DNA of 64,000 nt, from assembly GCF_020882245.1 (NCBI RefSeq), contig NC_083600.1, positions 11,160,001-11,224,000 of the forward strand, given 5' to 3'. Of the stretch, positions 28,301-40,066 are shown in pieces. The translations under genes and the position numbers were made by a program. Origin of the DNA: Rhopalosiphum padi (Eukaryota; Arthropoda; Insecta; Hemiptera; Aphididae). Position 1 is the stretch's first letter; every line of letters begins with the position of its first letter. Below the pieces are notes generated by a model. The model was not told the origin of the DNA. It saw only the letters and a list, made by a program, of their open reading frames with translations, and searched no databases.

Positions 28301-31300
28301 AATAATTTCATAGAAATAAAATAAGTAAAACAATTATTGTATTTTAAGATAATAGATCATATATACAAACTAAAAAATAACGAATTAAACTGTGTTCAAT
28401 TCAAATTTGGTACACAAAATATTTTTGATATTTAATAGCAAAATATAAGCATTTTTTAATTGTTTAAACTATATGTTTTCTAACAGCTTTAAAATATATC
28501 AAGACCTAATAACATGCAATAAAGCTAAACCCAAAATTACTTACGTCTAAGAAATCCATATCAAGCTCAATGGATGAACAAGAAAAAAACAACATTTTTA
28601 GTTAGAGACATTTGAGAAAAAAAATGTTTATCTTATTTGGTACAATTTAATCACATTGGCATTAATATTTATATCTATTTTTTACTTAAGTTATCTATAT
28701 AACATTATTAGACAAACTTTTTTCACAAACAATAAAATTATATTTGTTTTAACCATTAATTTGTATTGTGTTTGAATAATATAAGTATTTCAACTATAAA
28801 GGTCAGAACTTCTTAGCTATATGTTATTTTTTGTTCAAAAATTAGCTGTATGATATAACTATAAAATTGTTTTATTTATTAATTATTATATGTTTTAGTT
28901 TTGAATACTTCATTGTTTATTTATATAAATAGATGCTTAGTGGTTATTTATTATATTTAATATTGATAGATTTATTTATAACATATTTTTGTTATAATGA
29001 ATTAAATACACACAGAACTATGTTGTATAGTTAAATATTGGCTAGAAAAGTATCATAAATTGATTATTAGTAGGATTTATGGTAATGTTTGTGTACCAAA
29101 TTTGACTAAATAATATACATAGTAAATACACAATGAAAACATTTTTTTTTTTTAAATAAATAAATTATGAAATTATATAATATTATATGCATATCTATAG
29201 AATGAATATAATTATAATCAATGTATAATATATACTGGTATTCAAATATTTAATCATATTTGTTGTAAAAGTGTATATTTAAATTAATAAAATTACACTA
29301 TACAATTAATTATATAGTTGGTTGTGTTTAATAGTCACAATACTAATGTATGTAACTTACTAAGTGTAACTATATTTAATAATAATAATAATAATAATAA
29401 TAAAATAGTTAATAGGTACCTAGATATTTAGTTTATAAAATTATAAATTTAGTTTGATTATAATAGGAATTTTTCTAGCTCTAATAATATAGTATGAAAT
29501 TAAAAAAAAAATATTTAAATGTGAAAAATGTATACTACATATTTATCATAAAAATGTATTTTTTCGATACAACATATTTTAAGTATATAAAGAAAGATAT
29601 ATGAGATGAACTAACATTTATTTTAAATTTATCTTATTATACACTTGTTGAAATCAAATAAAATAAATAATAAACAAAAGTACAAAAATAATTATTCCAA
29701 AGGCGAACTTAATATTTATTATTAATTATGATTATTAGGCTGAATTGGCCTGAAATTGGCTGAATTTGGTTTCTATAAACTAGTTTATAATATGTATAAA
29801 TATTAAATATATATTTGTTAAATTTAATATTATAATGGTTACCTCTTCAAAAAATGCATGGGTTTTTTCAAGAACATGTCTAAGTTCTGTGAGCTCGAGG
29901 TAGTTAGACTTTAGATTAACGGCATTATGGCTAAGCTCTAAAATTTCGCTCTCTGTGCGCTCTAATTGTGACTAAAAAAAATAAAAAATATTTAAGTTAT
30001 ATAAAGTTATGTACAACAATTAAAAATATGTTAACCTCTAGGTTAATAATTTCCCTTGGATTAGGAGCGAATGGGAAAACGCTGCTTTCGGGTACAGGGA
30101 CATGCACGTGGTCTTTGTGCACTTCAGCTTGAATATAGCGTAATTTACGTTCTAGTTCATCACAACGTCGTACTTCGCTGACAAATTTTCGCTGGAAGAC
30201 GTTCATTTCGCTATTTAACTGTACAATAAAATAATAAATCATTTATTACTGATAATGTACTTAAATAGGGGAACATGGGGCAAACTGGGGACGCTAATGT
30301 CTGTAAGCCTGTAATTTACTTAATAATCAATTTTTCTCTTTCAAATTTTTTTTACTCAATCTATAAGTCATAGTTATTAATTAGGCATTTATAATGAAAG
30401 TAAAAAATTATTTTTTTTATTAAGTATAAAAGGATGTAAAAAATTTACAGTTTGCCCCACTTTGCCCCACACGTGGGGCAAAGTGGGGACACCAAAAAAA
30501 AATCATTTAAATTTTATTTATTTAAATTAATTTTCCAACAAAACAAATTATTTATAAAAAAAAACATAAACATACTTAAATGTATACTTAACTTAACTTC
30601 ACTTAAAGGAAATAAACATATAAATTGTAACTTTTTAAATACAATAAAACTAAAAAACAATTTTAGGAACAAAATTCACAATTGAACATTGTTTCAAAAT
30701 CTTCTTCGATTCCAGCACAAAGACAATGAGCCCATTTTTTACACTGTCCACACTGAATCCACCCATCAACTGAAGAAGTTTATTTTTATCCACCACTTCA
30801 GTTAACAAAGCAAAAAACTTACCAACTGCAACCTGATTGAAGCCTGATGCTCTAGCAGCTGACGTAGCTTCAGGTTGACGTAATGATAAATCTGAATGTC
30901 GCTTCATAAAGCCATACAACCAGTCTACTCCTGCTAAATCATCTTTACAAAATGTATGGCTTATATTATTTTTTACTGCTAATTGGTATGCTAAACTTCT
31001 CAACTCTACTGAAGTCAAACCAAATAAACGTGCTTCCATAGTCTTTATATACTCTACTAATTGTACCTCCTGCTCCTGAGTAAACACCGTTTTGAACCTT
31101 CCAAGAGCTATAAAATTATAAATTCAACTTCATTAATTTAACTTATTTATTCTTATTATACTTATTATACTTAATTATTCCATATTTCAATTTTAAATAT
31201 AGATTTATTCTAAATGTTTGATAAAGTTTCAAAAGAAAAATTGAAATAAATTTAATATAAATTATTATTTTATTACCTTAAACATATGGAACCAACATTT

Positions 31301-34300
31301 TAAATTACTTTATTGTGTTTACTATGTTATTATAAATAAAAATAGGTTACCTTTTGTGCTAGCTTCAGCTAAATTATCAGTTGCTGCAAATTGTTTTACT
31401 CTTCTTTCTAGAGTAGTTTGAGGAACACCAAAAGATAATGCAGCTTTTCTGAATCCCATCTCTTTATTATTATATGCTAATATTGCAGACTTCATAGAGT
31501 CTTCAGACCATGAATGTTGGTTGGTTTTTCTTTTATAATGCCTAACCATTCTGAATTCATAGAATTTAAATTTAATAAAATTTGAAATATGGGGCAAAGT
31601 GGGGACGTCCCCACTTTGCCCCAGACAGGTGTAAACCACATTGCCCCAATTGATTAACTTACCTAGAGCCTTTGATTTGATTGTATTCAAATATTTAAAT
31701 TGAAATAATTAAATTAAAACATTAAATCAATAACACGCACGTTTTAATAAAAAAAAAATTATTAAAAACGGATCACAACATAATTTAATAGATCAATAAC
31801 AAATTATCAAATTTTATTATCAAGTAAATGATTACAGGCATATGTACAGTTTTTCATCGATTAATCGCAAAATAATCGATAGTTTGATTCAAAACTCTTA
31901 TCACACAATCTGAGACGACCAAGGAAGCCATAAATCTAATAATATTATCAATGTTATACATTAATACCTAGATATTACGATGTCCCCACTTTGCCCCGGT
32001 ACCCCACTTTGCCCCATGTTCCCCTATACATAATACAATCAGGGGCATCATTTCAACTTTTTAAAAAAGGTATGCTTTTATGCTAACAACTGGGTTGGAC
32101 AAAAATATTTTTGGCAGGCCAATATATTGTAGGTATTTACTATAGAATTATTACAAAAAATTGTTTTTGCTCACAACTCTAGAAAAATTGAATCTTTAGA
32201 TTTACATCTGATGATCTTATACATTAGATATCTAATATCTATGAATATTGTGTACGGTGTACCTAATAAGTAATAATACTAAGTTTTTACTTCAATTATT
32301 TTAATTTTTATTCGTATATATATCGTATTTTAATACTACATAATAATGCTGCATATATATTATAACATACCAACTACAGCTTATGACCATAGTTGCCGAT
32401 GCCTGACCAATAAGACCAATTAAAAAAAAAAAAACCATTATTTTTGACCAACGCAGAAAAATTACAGTTATGCCGAAATGCAATCTTGATCAATTTTAGG
32501 TATGCATAAACATACCCTGTAATGCCCTAAATGACGCCCACGAATACAATTACTTATACAATTAAAAGACTTATAATAAAACAAAACACTTATATGTTTT
32601 TAGTATTATATGAAGTTAAAACATATTTTTACATACAATAGAAAAAAGATGGAAACAAATTTTAAAGTATTGTCTGAAATTTAAATTAATCATTTTTTAC
32701 ATTATAATATAGATGTGCTAGGTGTGAATTACTTATAATGGATAATTTATACTTAAACTTAAAAGTAAAAAACCACGAATCATTGAAATATTGAATCACC
32801 CAAATGAGGACATTAAATCCTATTGTATTATTATATACCTAAGTAAATGTTTAAAACTATGTGTAATTTACTTAATTTAGTAATATAAAGAATAAACAAT
32901 AGGTAGTAGGTACTTTTATCACGTATTTATATCATATTAAAAATGCATTACAACATAGTTATGGTTTCATGTAATATTATTAATACATTTGACCTTCATA
33001 TCATTAATAAATAAATATTGACGTATTATGATTGACTTTAAAAGTGAGAACATTTTATATTTTTATGGTAGATTACCAATAATTATGATTGATATTACAT
33101 GTTTAATTTTTGATCTCAAAGCAACATTATAACCGTGCTATAAGTATAATTATACCTATAATGTAAATATTATATCATACCAAAGATTCAGAAAATATAT
33201 TATTTTTAATGACATTTTAGAATGTTAATTTTTTTAATACACTTATTTTATATTATTATATAATTTTATACAATAAAACATAAATGACAGCTAGAAACCA
33301 CAAGTTAATAATAGTATTTTTAAGTTGGTCAAACGAACCATTGACGTTGACTATACTGTCTATACGTACTGATGCTCGGGACCTTTCCATGGTCGTGGAC
33401 CAATAATCGCTATACATCTGTTACCGAAGACTAGATGGTATTTAGTAAATCCAAAATGTTGAATATTGATTTTGAAATACCTTGGATTACAAGCATCTTA
33501 GCAGTTCTAGGTTTTGGCTACCCCTTATATTCCGCCCATAAGCTTAAAATCTGATTCAAATCGGTTTTGCCGCAAACTCGCCGGTGAATAACAGATTCGT
33601 TAACAAACGATTTGTTTTGACTTCACGAATAACTTTAAAAAAATCATTTTTTTGAGTAAATTTTATTGAAAAATCTCAGAATATGAATGACTTACTATTT
33701 TTCTGGGTTTAATGTTAATGATATGGTTTTAAAAATATTTTGTTTTATTTTTTTAATCATTTATAGATACGAGAATAATTTTAATTTTTTAATTTTTTTT
33801 TGCATAATATGTAATAACAAGGTTTCTCGCAACTATTTTATTGCGAATGTGAACAAAGCTCATGAAATGTAAAATGTCCACTACTTCGATCACTAAAATC
33901 GAGTATTAAATCTAAAACTAATAAATTAAATACACGTATTTGTTTGAATGTATAGTAAATATAGAAGGTATATTGTAATTTATTATATTATGCATATTAA
34001 ACTTTGGCAAATAATTTATAGTGTTTATCAAATATATGCTAACAAGTAATAAATAAATGTCACATAAATATAATATTTTTCCTAATCGATTTAAACAATA
34101 ATCAACTTTAGAAGGTATATTTATCACATAAACATACGGATATAGTAAGTAAAGCACTATAAGATATTTTTTTTTCATGTGATGACATAAAAAAATAAAC
34201 CATAATATTATATGCAAATAAGTCCTTGAAAATGAACTAATGTGTACAATATAGTAAACACCATTAGATAGTCTCTTTAAGAACAAAAAAGTTAATTGTG

Positions 34301-36362
34301 ACTATCTACAGTTTAAAGCAAACTTAAGAAAGAGAGATAAACATTAAAAAACACGTAAATGTTTGTTCTATGATGTAAAATTGATTACAAGCCAAATGGA
34401 AGATAAATATTTATCAATGCTAAAATGTAAGTAAAACACTTTGAGGTTCTCTATCATTTCAACGATATAAGAAATTAAAAAAAAATTAAAAGGTACATTT
34501 AAGCATGTGCTTAAGCAATCAAATACAAATATAGAATTTCGTAAGTAGTAACTAGAGAAATCGTTTAGTCAGGTTTTATTTTATAATCGTTTAAAATATA
34601 GATTAAGGTGAAATTTATTATATTCAAAAATAAAGATTAAGTTTTTACAGTCATTACTGAAATTTAAAATTGTTGTAGCATTGAATATAAGATTAATTAG
34701 CTAGAATAATTATCAATAAAAGACCTTTTTTATATTGAAAATATATTTAAAATTTGAATTACAACGAATTTAAATCCGAAATTATTTTCAACATGATTAA
34801 TGCTTTACCTATATATACTACTGATTCAAATTGCTTGAATAAATCCTAACTAAGTATAAAGTAATATAAAACTCTTAAGATTAAAAACATTTTATTTGAT
34901 ATAATTATGACGAAAAATACAAAAAAATTAAAAATTCAATATAAGAATGATTAAATTTACATTTATTTATTATTTTTCATCAAATTCAATACACATATTG
35001 ACCGGTTCAATGAGTTAAAGATTAGTATATTATGTCCGATTTAGTAAATTTAACTAGGTATTTAGTATTTACTAAAAGAGGTGAAACATCTTAAATTAAC
35101 AATTATTAATAATAACAAATTGGTTGAAATATTAAATAATAAATATTGGCAGAAATGTCAAATTATATCAACATGTTAATGATGCATTGTGTAATTATAA
35201 TATACATTTTATACGAAGAATATGGAAATATGCATTATTTATTATATATAAGGTGTTTAGTATATATAGCTGTAAGAAATTTTAGTCAAGTAGTAGAATC
35301 TCTGTTATCTGTACGCATGAAAAGAAGTTCATGATTAAACAGGCAAATATTTATATTTATGAGAACTTATAAAATTAACAACGTACGTAATAGTATACAA
35401 CAAATAATTGTATGGTTTTCTTTTGTACAAAAAAAGGTTGGAAAAAATATTAAATATAAGACACATATAATACTCCTATAGGAGTATTCTAATAACCTTA
35501 TATTCTAGGGCCTAGGCTAAGTTAAATAGGACAGTCTCTCTAGATTTAACTACTGAAAAATCGATCAAGTGCTCATAGCGTTCTGAGCAATGGTGTCGTT
35601 TGCTTATTCTAGGTTTATATCTTATATTATTTGTCAAATGTGGGCAAATTAATGAAAAAAGTTAGATTAAGTTAACATATTTTAGAAATGAATCTTATTC
35701 TATTCCGTCTTATTGCTATAATTGTTGTGGTTTAGGTAATACACGTTTCTGCCAATTAAATCAATAAAAGAAGGAACATATTCTTGTTTTACAACTAACA
35801 TATTTTTTAGAGATAATTCACAACTAGATAAAATTTAAAATAAAATTATGTTGTTCTTAATATCAAGACAATTTAAATAATTAATTAAAAGCGAAGCATA
35901 ATACATTTTTAATAATCATAATATATTTGTTCAAAATAACGTACACAAGTTTCATTACCTCATAGATATTTATAATTATGTATACAATTTAAAACTAAGC
36001 AAACTTAGTAAAATACATAGCTAAGAAAGTATGGCAATACGGCGACAAAATTCGTTGGCGAAAAATCAGGTAATCGGTAAAATATTTTATCAATGCATAG
36101 CTATTTATTGTAATATATATTTTTTAAACGTTGTAGTTTAAACGTGAAGTAAAAGATATAGTATCATTTACTTGTATAAGGGAAAAAAGTTTAATCATTA
36201 TTCACAATTTCTGTAGTTGTTATTTATCAAACTTGTGCTACTTACGTCTCGAAATTGTACAACTCCTGCTTCACCCATTGTAGCCACAGATGCGTAAGCG
36301 GCTTCTGGCTGTATGAAAAGTTGACATAAGGCCATTTCCTCACTCCTGAACATGGACCCCAT
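19343..36362 (-). CDS. V-type proton ATPase 116-kDa subunit a
   Basis: Membrane subunit a of the V0 sector, which carries protons past the c-ring to acidify organelles or pump protons across the plasma membrane. Exons in transcript order: 36362-36246, 30218-30036, 29971-29843, microexon 28565-28545, 28167-28067, 26370-26244, 25516-25340, 25261-25049, 24977-24827, 24754-24614, 22709-22473, 22400-22291, 22216-22092, 22028-21913, 21843-21733, 21598-21388, 20495-20324, 19442-19343. All have GT/AG borders, giving about 846 residues, normal for the family. The start MGSMFRSEEM is the conserved family N-terminus and lies two bases after an acceptor, so upstream exons are noncoding. Other landmarks are NVFQRKFVSEVRRCDELERKL, GFVAGVVPRERVPGFERMLW, the TIITFPFLF/GVMFGDAGHG segment and RLWALSLAHAQLSEVLW, with the essential arginine near residue 747. 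One extra base in exon 24754-24614 (A run 24720-24724) breaks the frame; see findings. Confidence 0.95.
19583..19725. mobile_element. Tc/mariner-type MITE, 143 bp, in the last V-ATPase intron
   Basis: The left end CAGTTGAGTCGCGATAACT pairs with the right end (complement CAGTCAGTCGTGATAACT), and each is flanked by TA. ACAGT-type ends with a TA duplication fit a Tc1/mariner or pogo-derived MITE. It is non-coding and lies between exons 20495-20324 and 19442-19343. Confidence 0.75.
20988..21296. mobile_element. hAT-like MITE, 309 bp, in a V-ATPase intron
   Basis: The left end reads TAGTGGCGTGGG and the right end (complement) CAGTGGCGTACATAGG. The flanking 8-mers atcacttg (20980-20987) and atcatttg (21297-21304) match at 7 of 8. 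The element carries C-rich and G-rich tracts but no coding sequence. The shared AGTGGCGT end resembles the end of the 1812-2068 element, so the two may belong to one family. Confidence 0.7.
23140..23325 (-). repeat. Dispersed repeat family R1, copy B
   Basis: On the minus strand it carries the family blocks gactactttgctgtacag, a cgttattgagta segment, cactgtaatgtatgt, then tttgaactcaatgataaatc and gattctgag. It is one of the longest copies in the window and lies in the V-ATPase intron between exons 24754-24614 and 22709-22473. The 71- and 67-codon open frames here are by-products of the repeat. Confidence 0.65.
23579..24018. mobile_element. hAT-like MITE, 440 bp, in a V-ATPase intron
   Basis: The left end CAGAGGCGTAAATTTG and the right end (complement CATATGCGTAAATTTG) match at 13 of 16. 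The flanking 8-mers attggtat (23571-23578) and attggtgt (24019-24026) match at 7 of 8. Subterminal G/C-rich segments (ggagggctaagccc and ggaggccaagcccc) occur near the two ends. No open reading frame. Confidence 0.75.
25830..26021. mobile_element. hAT MITE, 192 bp, in a V-ATPase intron
   Basis: Ends CAGAGGTTCCCAAA and (complement) CAGAGGTTCCCAAACTT are perfect inverted repeats over 14 bp. The flanks ctgtaata (25822-25829) and ctgtcata (26022-26029) are an 8-bp duplication with one mismatch. CAGAGGTTCCCAAA is a classic hAT-type end. It sits between exons 26370-26244 and 25516-25340. Confidence 0.85.
26371..29842 (-). other. V-ATPase introns flanking exon 28167-28067
   Basis: Apart from exon 28167-28067 and the candidate microexon, this interval is AT-rich intron sequence with short simple repeats. 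I see no further coding exon or recognisable mobile element; insect subunit a genes often have alternative exons in this part, so short cassette exons could be hidden here. Confidence 0.45.
28545..28565 (-). CDS. Candidate 21-base in-frame microexon of V-ATPase a
   Basis: On the minus strand a polypyrimidine tract and AG (ttcatccattgag) precede 21 bases encoding LDMDFLD, followed by the strong donor gtaagt. It is a multiple of three and both neighbouring exons are in phase 0, so inclusion or skipping keeps the frame. It would fall between HAFFEE and QDGVSTSG, the variable segment of the N-terminal cytoplasmic arm where insect isoforms differ. Supported only by splice signals and frame. Confidence 0.55.
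30268..32024 (-). mobile_element. Tigger/pogo-like DNA transposon, internally deleted, 1757 bp
   Basis: Inverted ends GGGGAACATGGGGCAAACTG (left) and GGGGAACATGGGGCAAAGTG (right, complement) are flanked by TA on both sides (30266-30267 and 32025-32026), the Tc/mariner/pogo target. Inside, on the minus strand, is the N-terminal half of a psq/CENP-B-type transposase. The motif GGGGCAAAGTGGGG or close variants recur about eight times, mostly as palindromic pairs. The element lies in intron 1 of the V-ATPase gene, with its coding strand parallel to the host gene. An active relative elsewhere would be needed to mobilise it. Confidence 0.88.
30663..31549 (-). pseudogene. Truncated psq/CENP-B-type transposase gene of the Tigger-like element
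   Basis: Exon 1, 31549-31351, encodes a pipsqueak-type helix-turn-helix (FRKAALSFGVPQTTLERRVK). It splices in frame (donor gtaacc, acceptor ttttatag) to exon 2 starting at 31107 (ALGRFKTVFT), which encodes the CENP-B-type helix-turn-helix region (SHTFCKDDLAGVDWLYGFMKRH). The family sequence stops at VDKNKL, where a DDE catalytic core should begin. From about 30782 a different frame encodes the C-terminal zinc-finger-like tail (CGQCKKWAHCLCAG, FNCEFCS, stop at 30663-30665). An internal deletion therefore removed the catalytic domain and shifted the frame. The intact N-terminal frame could still make a DNA-binding protein of about 215 residues. Confidence 0.8.
32040..32542. mobile_element. Non-autonomous hAT element, 503 bp, exact 8-bp target duplication
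   Basis: The left end CAGGGGCATCATTT and the right end (complement CGTGGGCGTCATTT) form imperfect inverted repeats that continue with a shared ggtatg-tttatgc block. The flanks aatacaat (32032-32039 and 32543-32550) are identical. It begins only 15 bases beyond the right end of the Tigger-like element. No convincing coding sequence. Confidence 0.8.
32551..36245 (-). other. Remainder of V-ATPase intron 1
   Basis: AT-rich. A less AT-rich patch at about 33330-33620 includes, on the minus strand, gggcggaatataagggg, which looks like a GC box next to a TATA-like motif. It could be an internal promoter but has no supporting exon. A 20-bp perfect palindrome lies at 35469-35488 (arm aatactccta). Nothing else recognisable. 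Confidence 0.35.
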
Positions 36363-37339
36363 TTCTGTCAATGCAAATAGTTTATACATCATTAATAAGA
36401 ATGGCGTACTAAATCGTATGATTTCATTTTTCCTACAGTTATTAATTAACTTTTACTAAAAGATTTCAAGATTTTAATATACCTAATCAATAATATATAT
36501 ATATCTTAAACGTTCAGAAAAATAACAAATGTTTAAAATTATTAAATATTCAAACTTCATATTATACTAAATCACTTATTATTTAATGTATATTTTATAA
36601 TATACATAATATAATATTATTTATAAGTGTATCTAGCTAGTATAGTTATAATTATACATTTAGTAATAAGTGTGCGTATCACAGTTTTATTTATCTAATA
36701 TTCTTTAAGTCCCGGTATTAAAGAAAATTATACCAACTGAGCCAGTACTTGGAAAAAGTAAAACACATCAATTTAGATCGTAGATTTTTTTAGATTTTAA
36801 GCTGAGCGATGGATGTGTTGATTTTACGATGCTGTATTTGTGTATAATAACACGATAAGTAGTAGAACGATGCTTAGAATTCCAACTAGGAGTAGCTTTT
36901 AATAGAAAATTATAACTAGTTTGTCTTTTTGAGAGGTAAAATTTAAAAATATCCAATATTTTTTCAAAATAATCAAGAAAAAAAAGAAATTTGAAACATA
37001 GTGAATTGTTTTGTTTTAATTAATTTAAATTATTTGTAAGACTTAAAACTTTAACGTATATAAAATGTATAAACTACATATATGTAATAACATTTAAAAA
37101 ATATGTAGATACATATTATTTATACCATGAACCTATTTACACTGTTTTATGGTAAGACCCGTTGAAAATGTAATAATAATAATAATATAATATGAACAAT
37201 GTAGTATGTACATACCATTTATTAAATATATATAATAAATATTTTCGGTAAAACTTAACAACTTACTTTAATACTAATAGTAAAACAAATCACTTTAATA
37301 GGAATATCAAAAAAACATGAAATATACCAAGTTATATTG

Positions 37340-37425
37340 TTGTACAGAATCGTATTTTGTATATAATAATATATATCATTGATTGAAATTTAACATATCC
37401 ATTACAGTGACCCAATCACACACTT
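37340..37425 (-). repeat. Dispersed repeat family R1, copy C
   Basis: Minus-strand copy of the R1 core: gggtcactgtaatggat, gttaaatttcaa, then tatacaaaatacgattctg. Shorter and more diverged than copies B, D and E. Confidence 0.5.
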
Positions 37426-37476
37426 GACATCTAACTTGATAGTTAATAATACAATACATTTATATACACAATTATT

Positions 37477-37620
37477 AAATTAACATAAAAACGAATATTT
37501 TTAACCATACCTTAAAATAACAACAACTTACAGTCCTAAGATAGTAAAAATGGGAAGGAAGATATTGTTTTTCAAAGTTTGACGAGACTCAGTTAGCATT
37601 GTAATTTAAACATTAAGGGA
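37477..37620 (+). repeat. Repeat shared with 46985-47110
   Basis: This segment and 46985-47110 share the blocks taacataaaaa, ttttaaccatac or ttctaaccatac, gaagatattgtt or gagaatatgttc, and agtttgac followed by gactcagttag or gactcggttag. Both lie near R1-type sequence, so this may be the interior of a larger diverged element. Confidence 0.45.
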
Positions 37621-39988
37621 TTTAATTAGTATCTACAAAAAAACGGGGACTATATTATGAACATTACTTTTAATCACCGCGAACATACGCAGTATAACTT
37701 ATTTGAAAATAGTATTTCCATATTGAGAATTTAATACATGAAAATCTGCAAGAGGCGCGATGATTGATTTATTGGTTTTATAATGATGAGTATAATTGTT
37801 TAGTGTCGATGTCCATTTCAAGAGTAGTAAAAATGTTTTGATTTTTTAACTTTGAGTATGATTCTTTTAGTAGAAAATTGTGTATAATTACTATGTAACC
37901 AAAAATAAAAAACTATGGAAGGCCAAAAAAGAAAAAGTAGTTCTTTTCAAAATAATTGAAAAATAACAATGAACAATTTAGGATAAAACAGGACTGTTTA
38001 AAAATAACTACAAGGATTGATTCTGGTAGCAAATTATATCTATTTGAAATCTAAAAATACATACCTACAATTTTTGTCTACGAATTTTCAATTTTTTTGT
38101 AGTCTTTTCATTTAAAATATTTACGAATTTACATATTTAATTTTTTGCAGCCTTGCAGGTAATAACACAAACAGTATTCGTTTCAAATTGTTCATTATGA
38201 TAACTATGATATTTAGTATATAATTATTATAAATAAATAGTTCTGATTCAGTTAGTTTTGATTTTAGAACCATTAAAAAAATTATTTATTTTTAATATAT
38301 GAATCAAATAAATTCAAATACCGATTGTCGTTATATTTATATTTTTGGTTCTCATTATTCGTAAATATTGTTACATTTTTTAAGTATCCTACACACATTT
38401 ATCTTAGTGTTATAAATGTTATATATTTGCGAAAATAAATAGTGAGTACTTTTATAATACATGATAAAAAAATATTAAATTATTTAGAGAAATATGATAT
38501 ATTTTAATAATTATACATAAATTATTCCTTACATTAGATTGTTTAATTTAGTATGAATACTATAAAGAAGATAAAATAATGTACCTATAATAATACAAAT
38601 ACAGTCGAGTCTGTGGTATGCGTATCGTGATCTTTAATATAGTATCCCAAAGGCCTAATCTTTCTATATTATTCAAAATATGATACGTGATACGTTTAAA
38701 AAAAATTAACATTTTCTTGTATAAAAAAGTTAAAAACAATAAAAAAAATGTAAGAATATAAGAACCTACTGTTAATCAATTTTCAAATAAAAATCTAATT
38801 TAATAAAATAATATATATTAATAAAATTATATAGGTACTATTATATGTTTTACTCTGGTATACAAAGTATTTTTATTATTTATTAAGTACTATAAAATTT
38901 AAATTAATATATTTTTATTAATATTTAAAAATTTAAGTAATATTTCAATACGTATAGAACATATTTTTTGGTATAATACAATAAACTCTTCATATTTAAT
39001 CACTACTAAGATCTAAATAATTTTAATCTTTTCTACATTTCTAGAATAATTATAATACCATATCATAATGAGGATTGAAAACAGAACACAATTAAACATT
39101 TTATTTTAATAAAAATATATCTAAATTATAATAATTGATAAAAAAAAAATGTACTACCATAATTGGGTTAGAAAAAATATTATACTTAAAAAAATTTTAA
39201 TATTTTATATGTAATTTAGAATTTTATTCATAATTATTGTTATAATTACTAATTTTGTTGATAGGTAAGTATCTAATATCATATATGATAAATTAATTTC
39301 ATTTATTGTTTATGTATAATATCTTAACTAGTATAAGGACTAATAAATCTTTTATTACTTATTCCTAGTAAATTATTTTTATTTTACTTATAATGTAGTT
39401 CTTTCGATGTTATATTATTTTAGGAAAGAATTAAGTATAATTTAGGCACTATAATAGGCACGATACTTCTAATAGTTTGCGCTACATTTTTAATAATATT
39501 ATCAGTAAGATAATAATTCATAAAGAACATATTAATGCTAAAACCTAATACTAACTACAATACTTGTACTAGAATCATTAAAATATTAAATATTAAATAA
39601 TAAATTAGTGAATATCTATAGGACGTGTTTAATTACTAATTAGCTGGAGCAGAGGTATATGTCCCACTATTTTACAGTAATATAAATGGCCTAAGCACAT
39701 TTTATTTTGGCCTTTTTATCTATTGATTTGACAAAGATATTTTTTTTCTAATAAAAATAATATGATATAATATAATCGTACGTGTTGTAGAAATAAAATA
39801 AATACTTGATTTATTTATAAGTTTATAACACAATATATACGTCATATAAGTCTTATATTACACAATTTATGGTTTGATCATGAACTTATTGTATAACTTA
39901 TTCCTATATTAGTTCAATAGTCGTGATTTAAAGTGTTTAAACTTGTATAGTGTTTAAAATAAATGTATTAATAATATCATCAGATATT

Positions 39989-40066
39989 CAGCGGCTCCGA
40001 AGGCCCGGACCAGGCGGCCTGGTGTCCTATTATAGCTCACTAGAACACCTGGTCAGTCCGCTGCTG
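39989..40066. other. GC-rich 78-nt segment with strong hairpin potential
   Basis: An abrupt GC-rich island in AT-rich DNA. CAGCGGC at the left pairs with GCTGCTG at the right (one G-U pair), GGAC pairs with GTCC, and an inner stem pairs ggcctggtgtccta with tagaacacctggtc over 12 of 14 positions, closing an 11-nt loop. It could be a structured RNA, a relic of a mobile element or an exon fragment. I cannot assign it. Confidence 0.4.

Noticed and set aside
33330..33620. Possible internal promoter (gggcggaatataagggg on the minus strand)
   Set aside because: No donor or coding exon follows that would tie it to the V-ATPase gene; noted only within the intron description.
33918..34286. 122-codon minus-strand open frame
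   Set aside because: Composition is Ile/Tyr/Leu/Asn-rich as expected from chance reading of AT-rich DNA; no domain, splice context or conserved motif.
38605..38700. tacagtcgagtctgtggtat, resembling a mariner MITE end
   Set aside because: No convincing inverted partner flanked by TA could be found.
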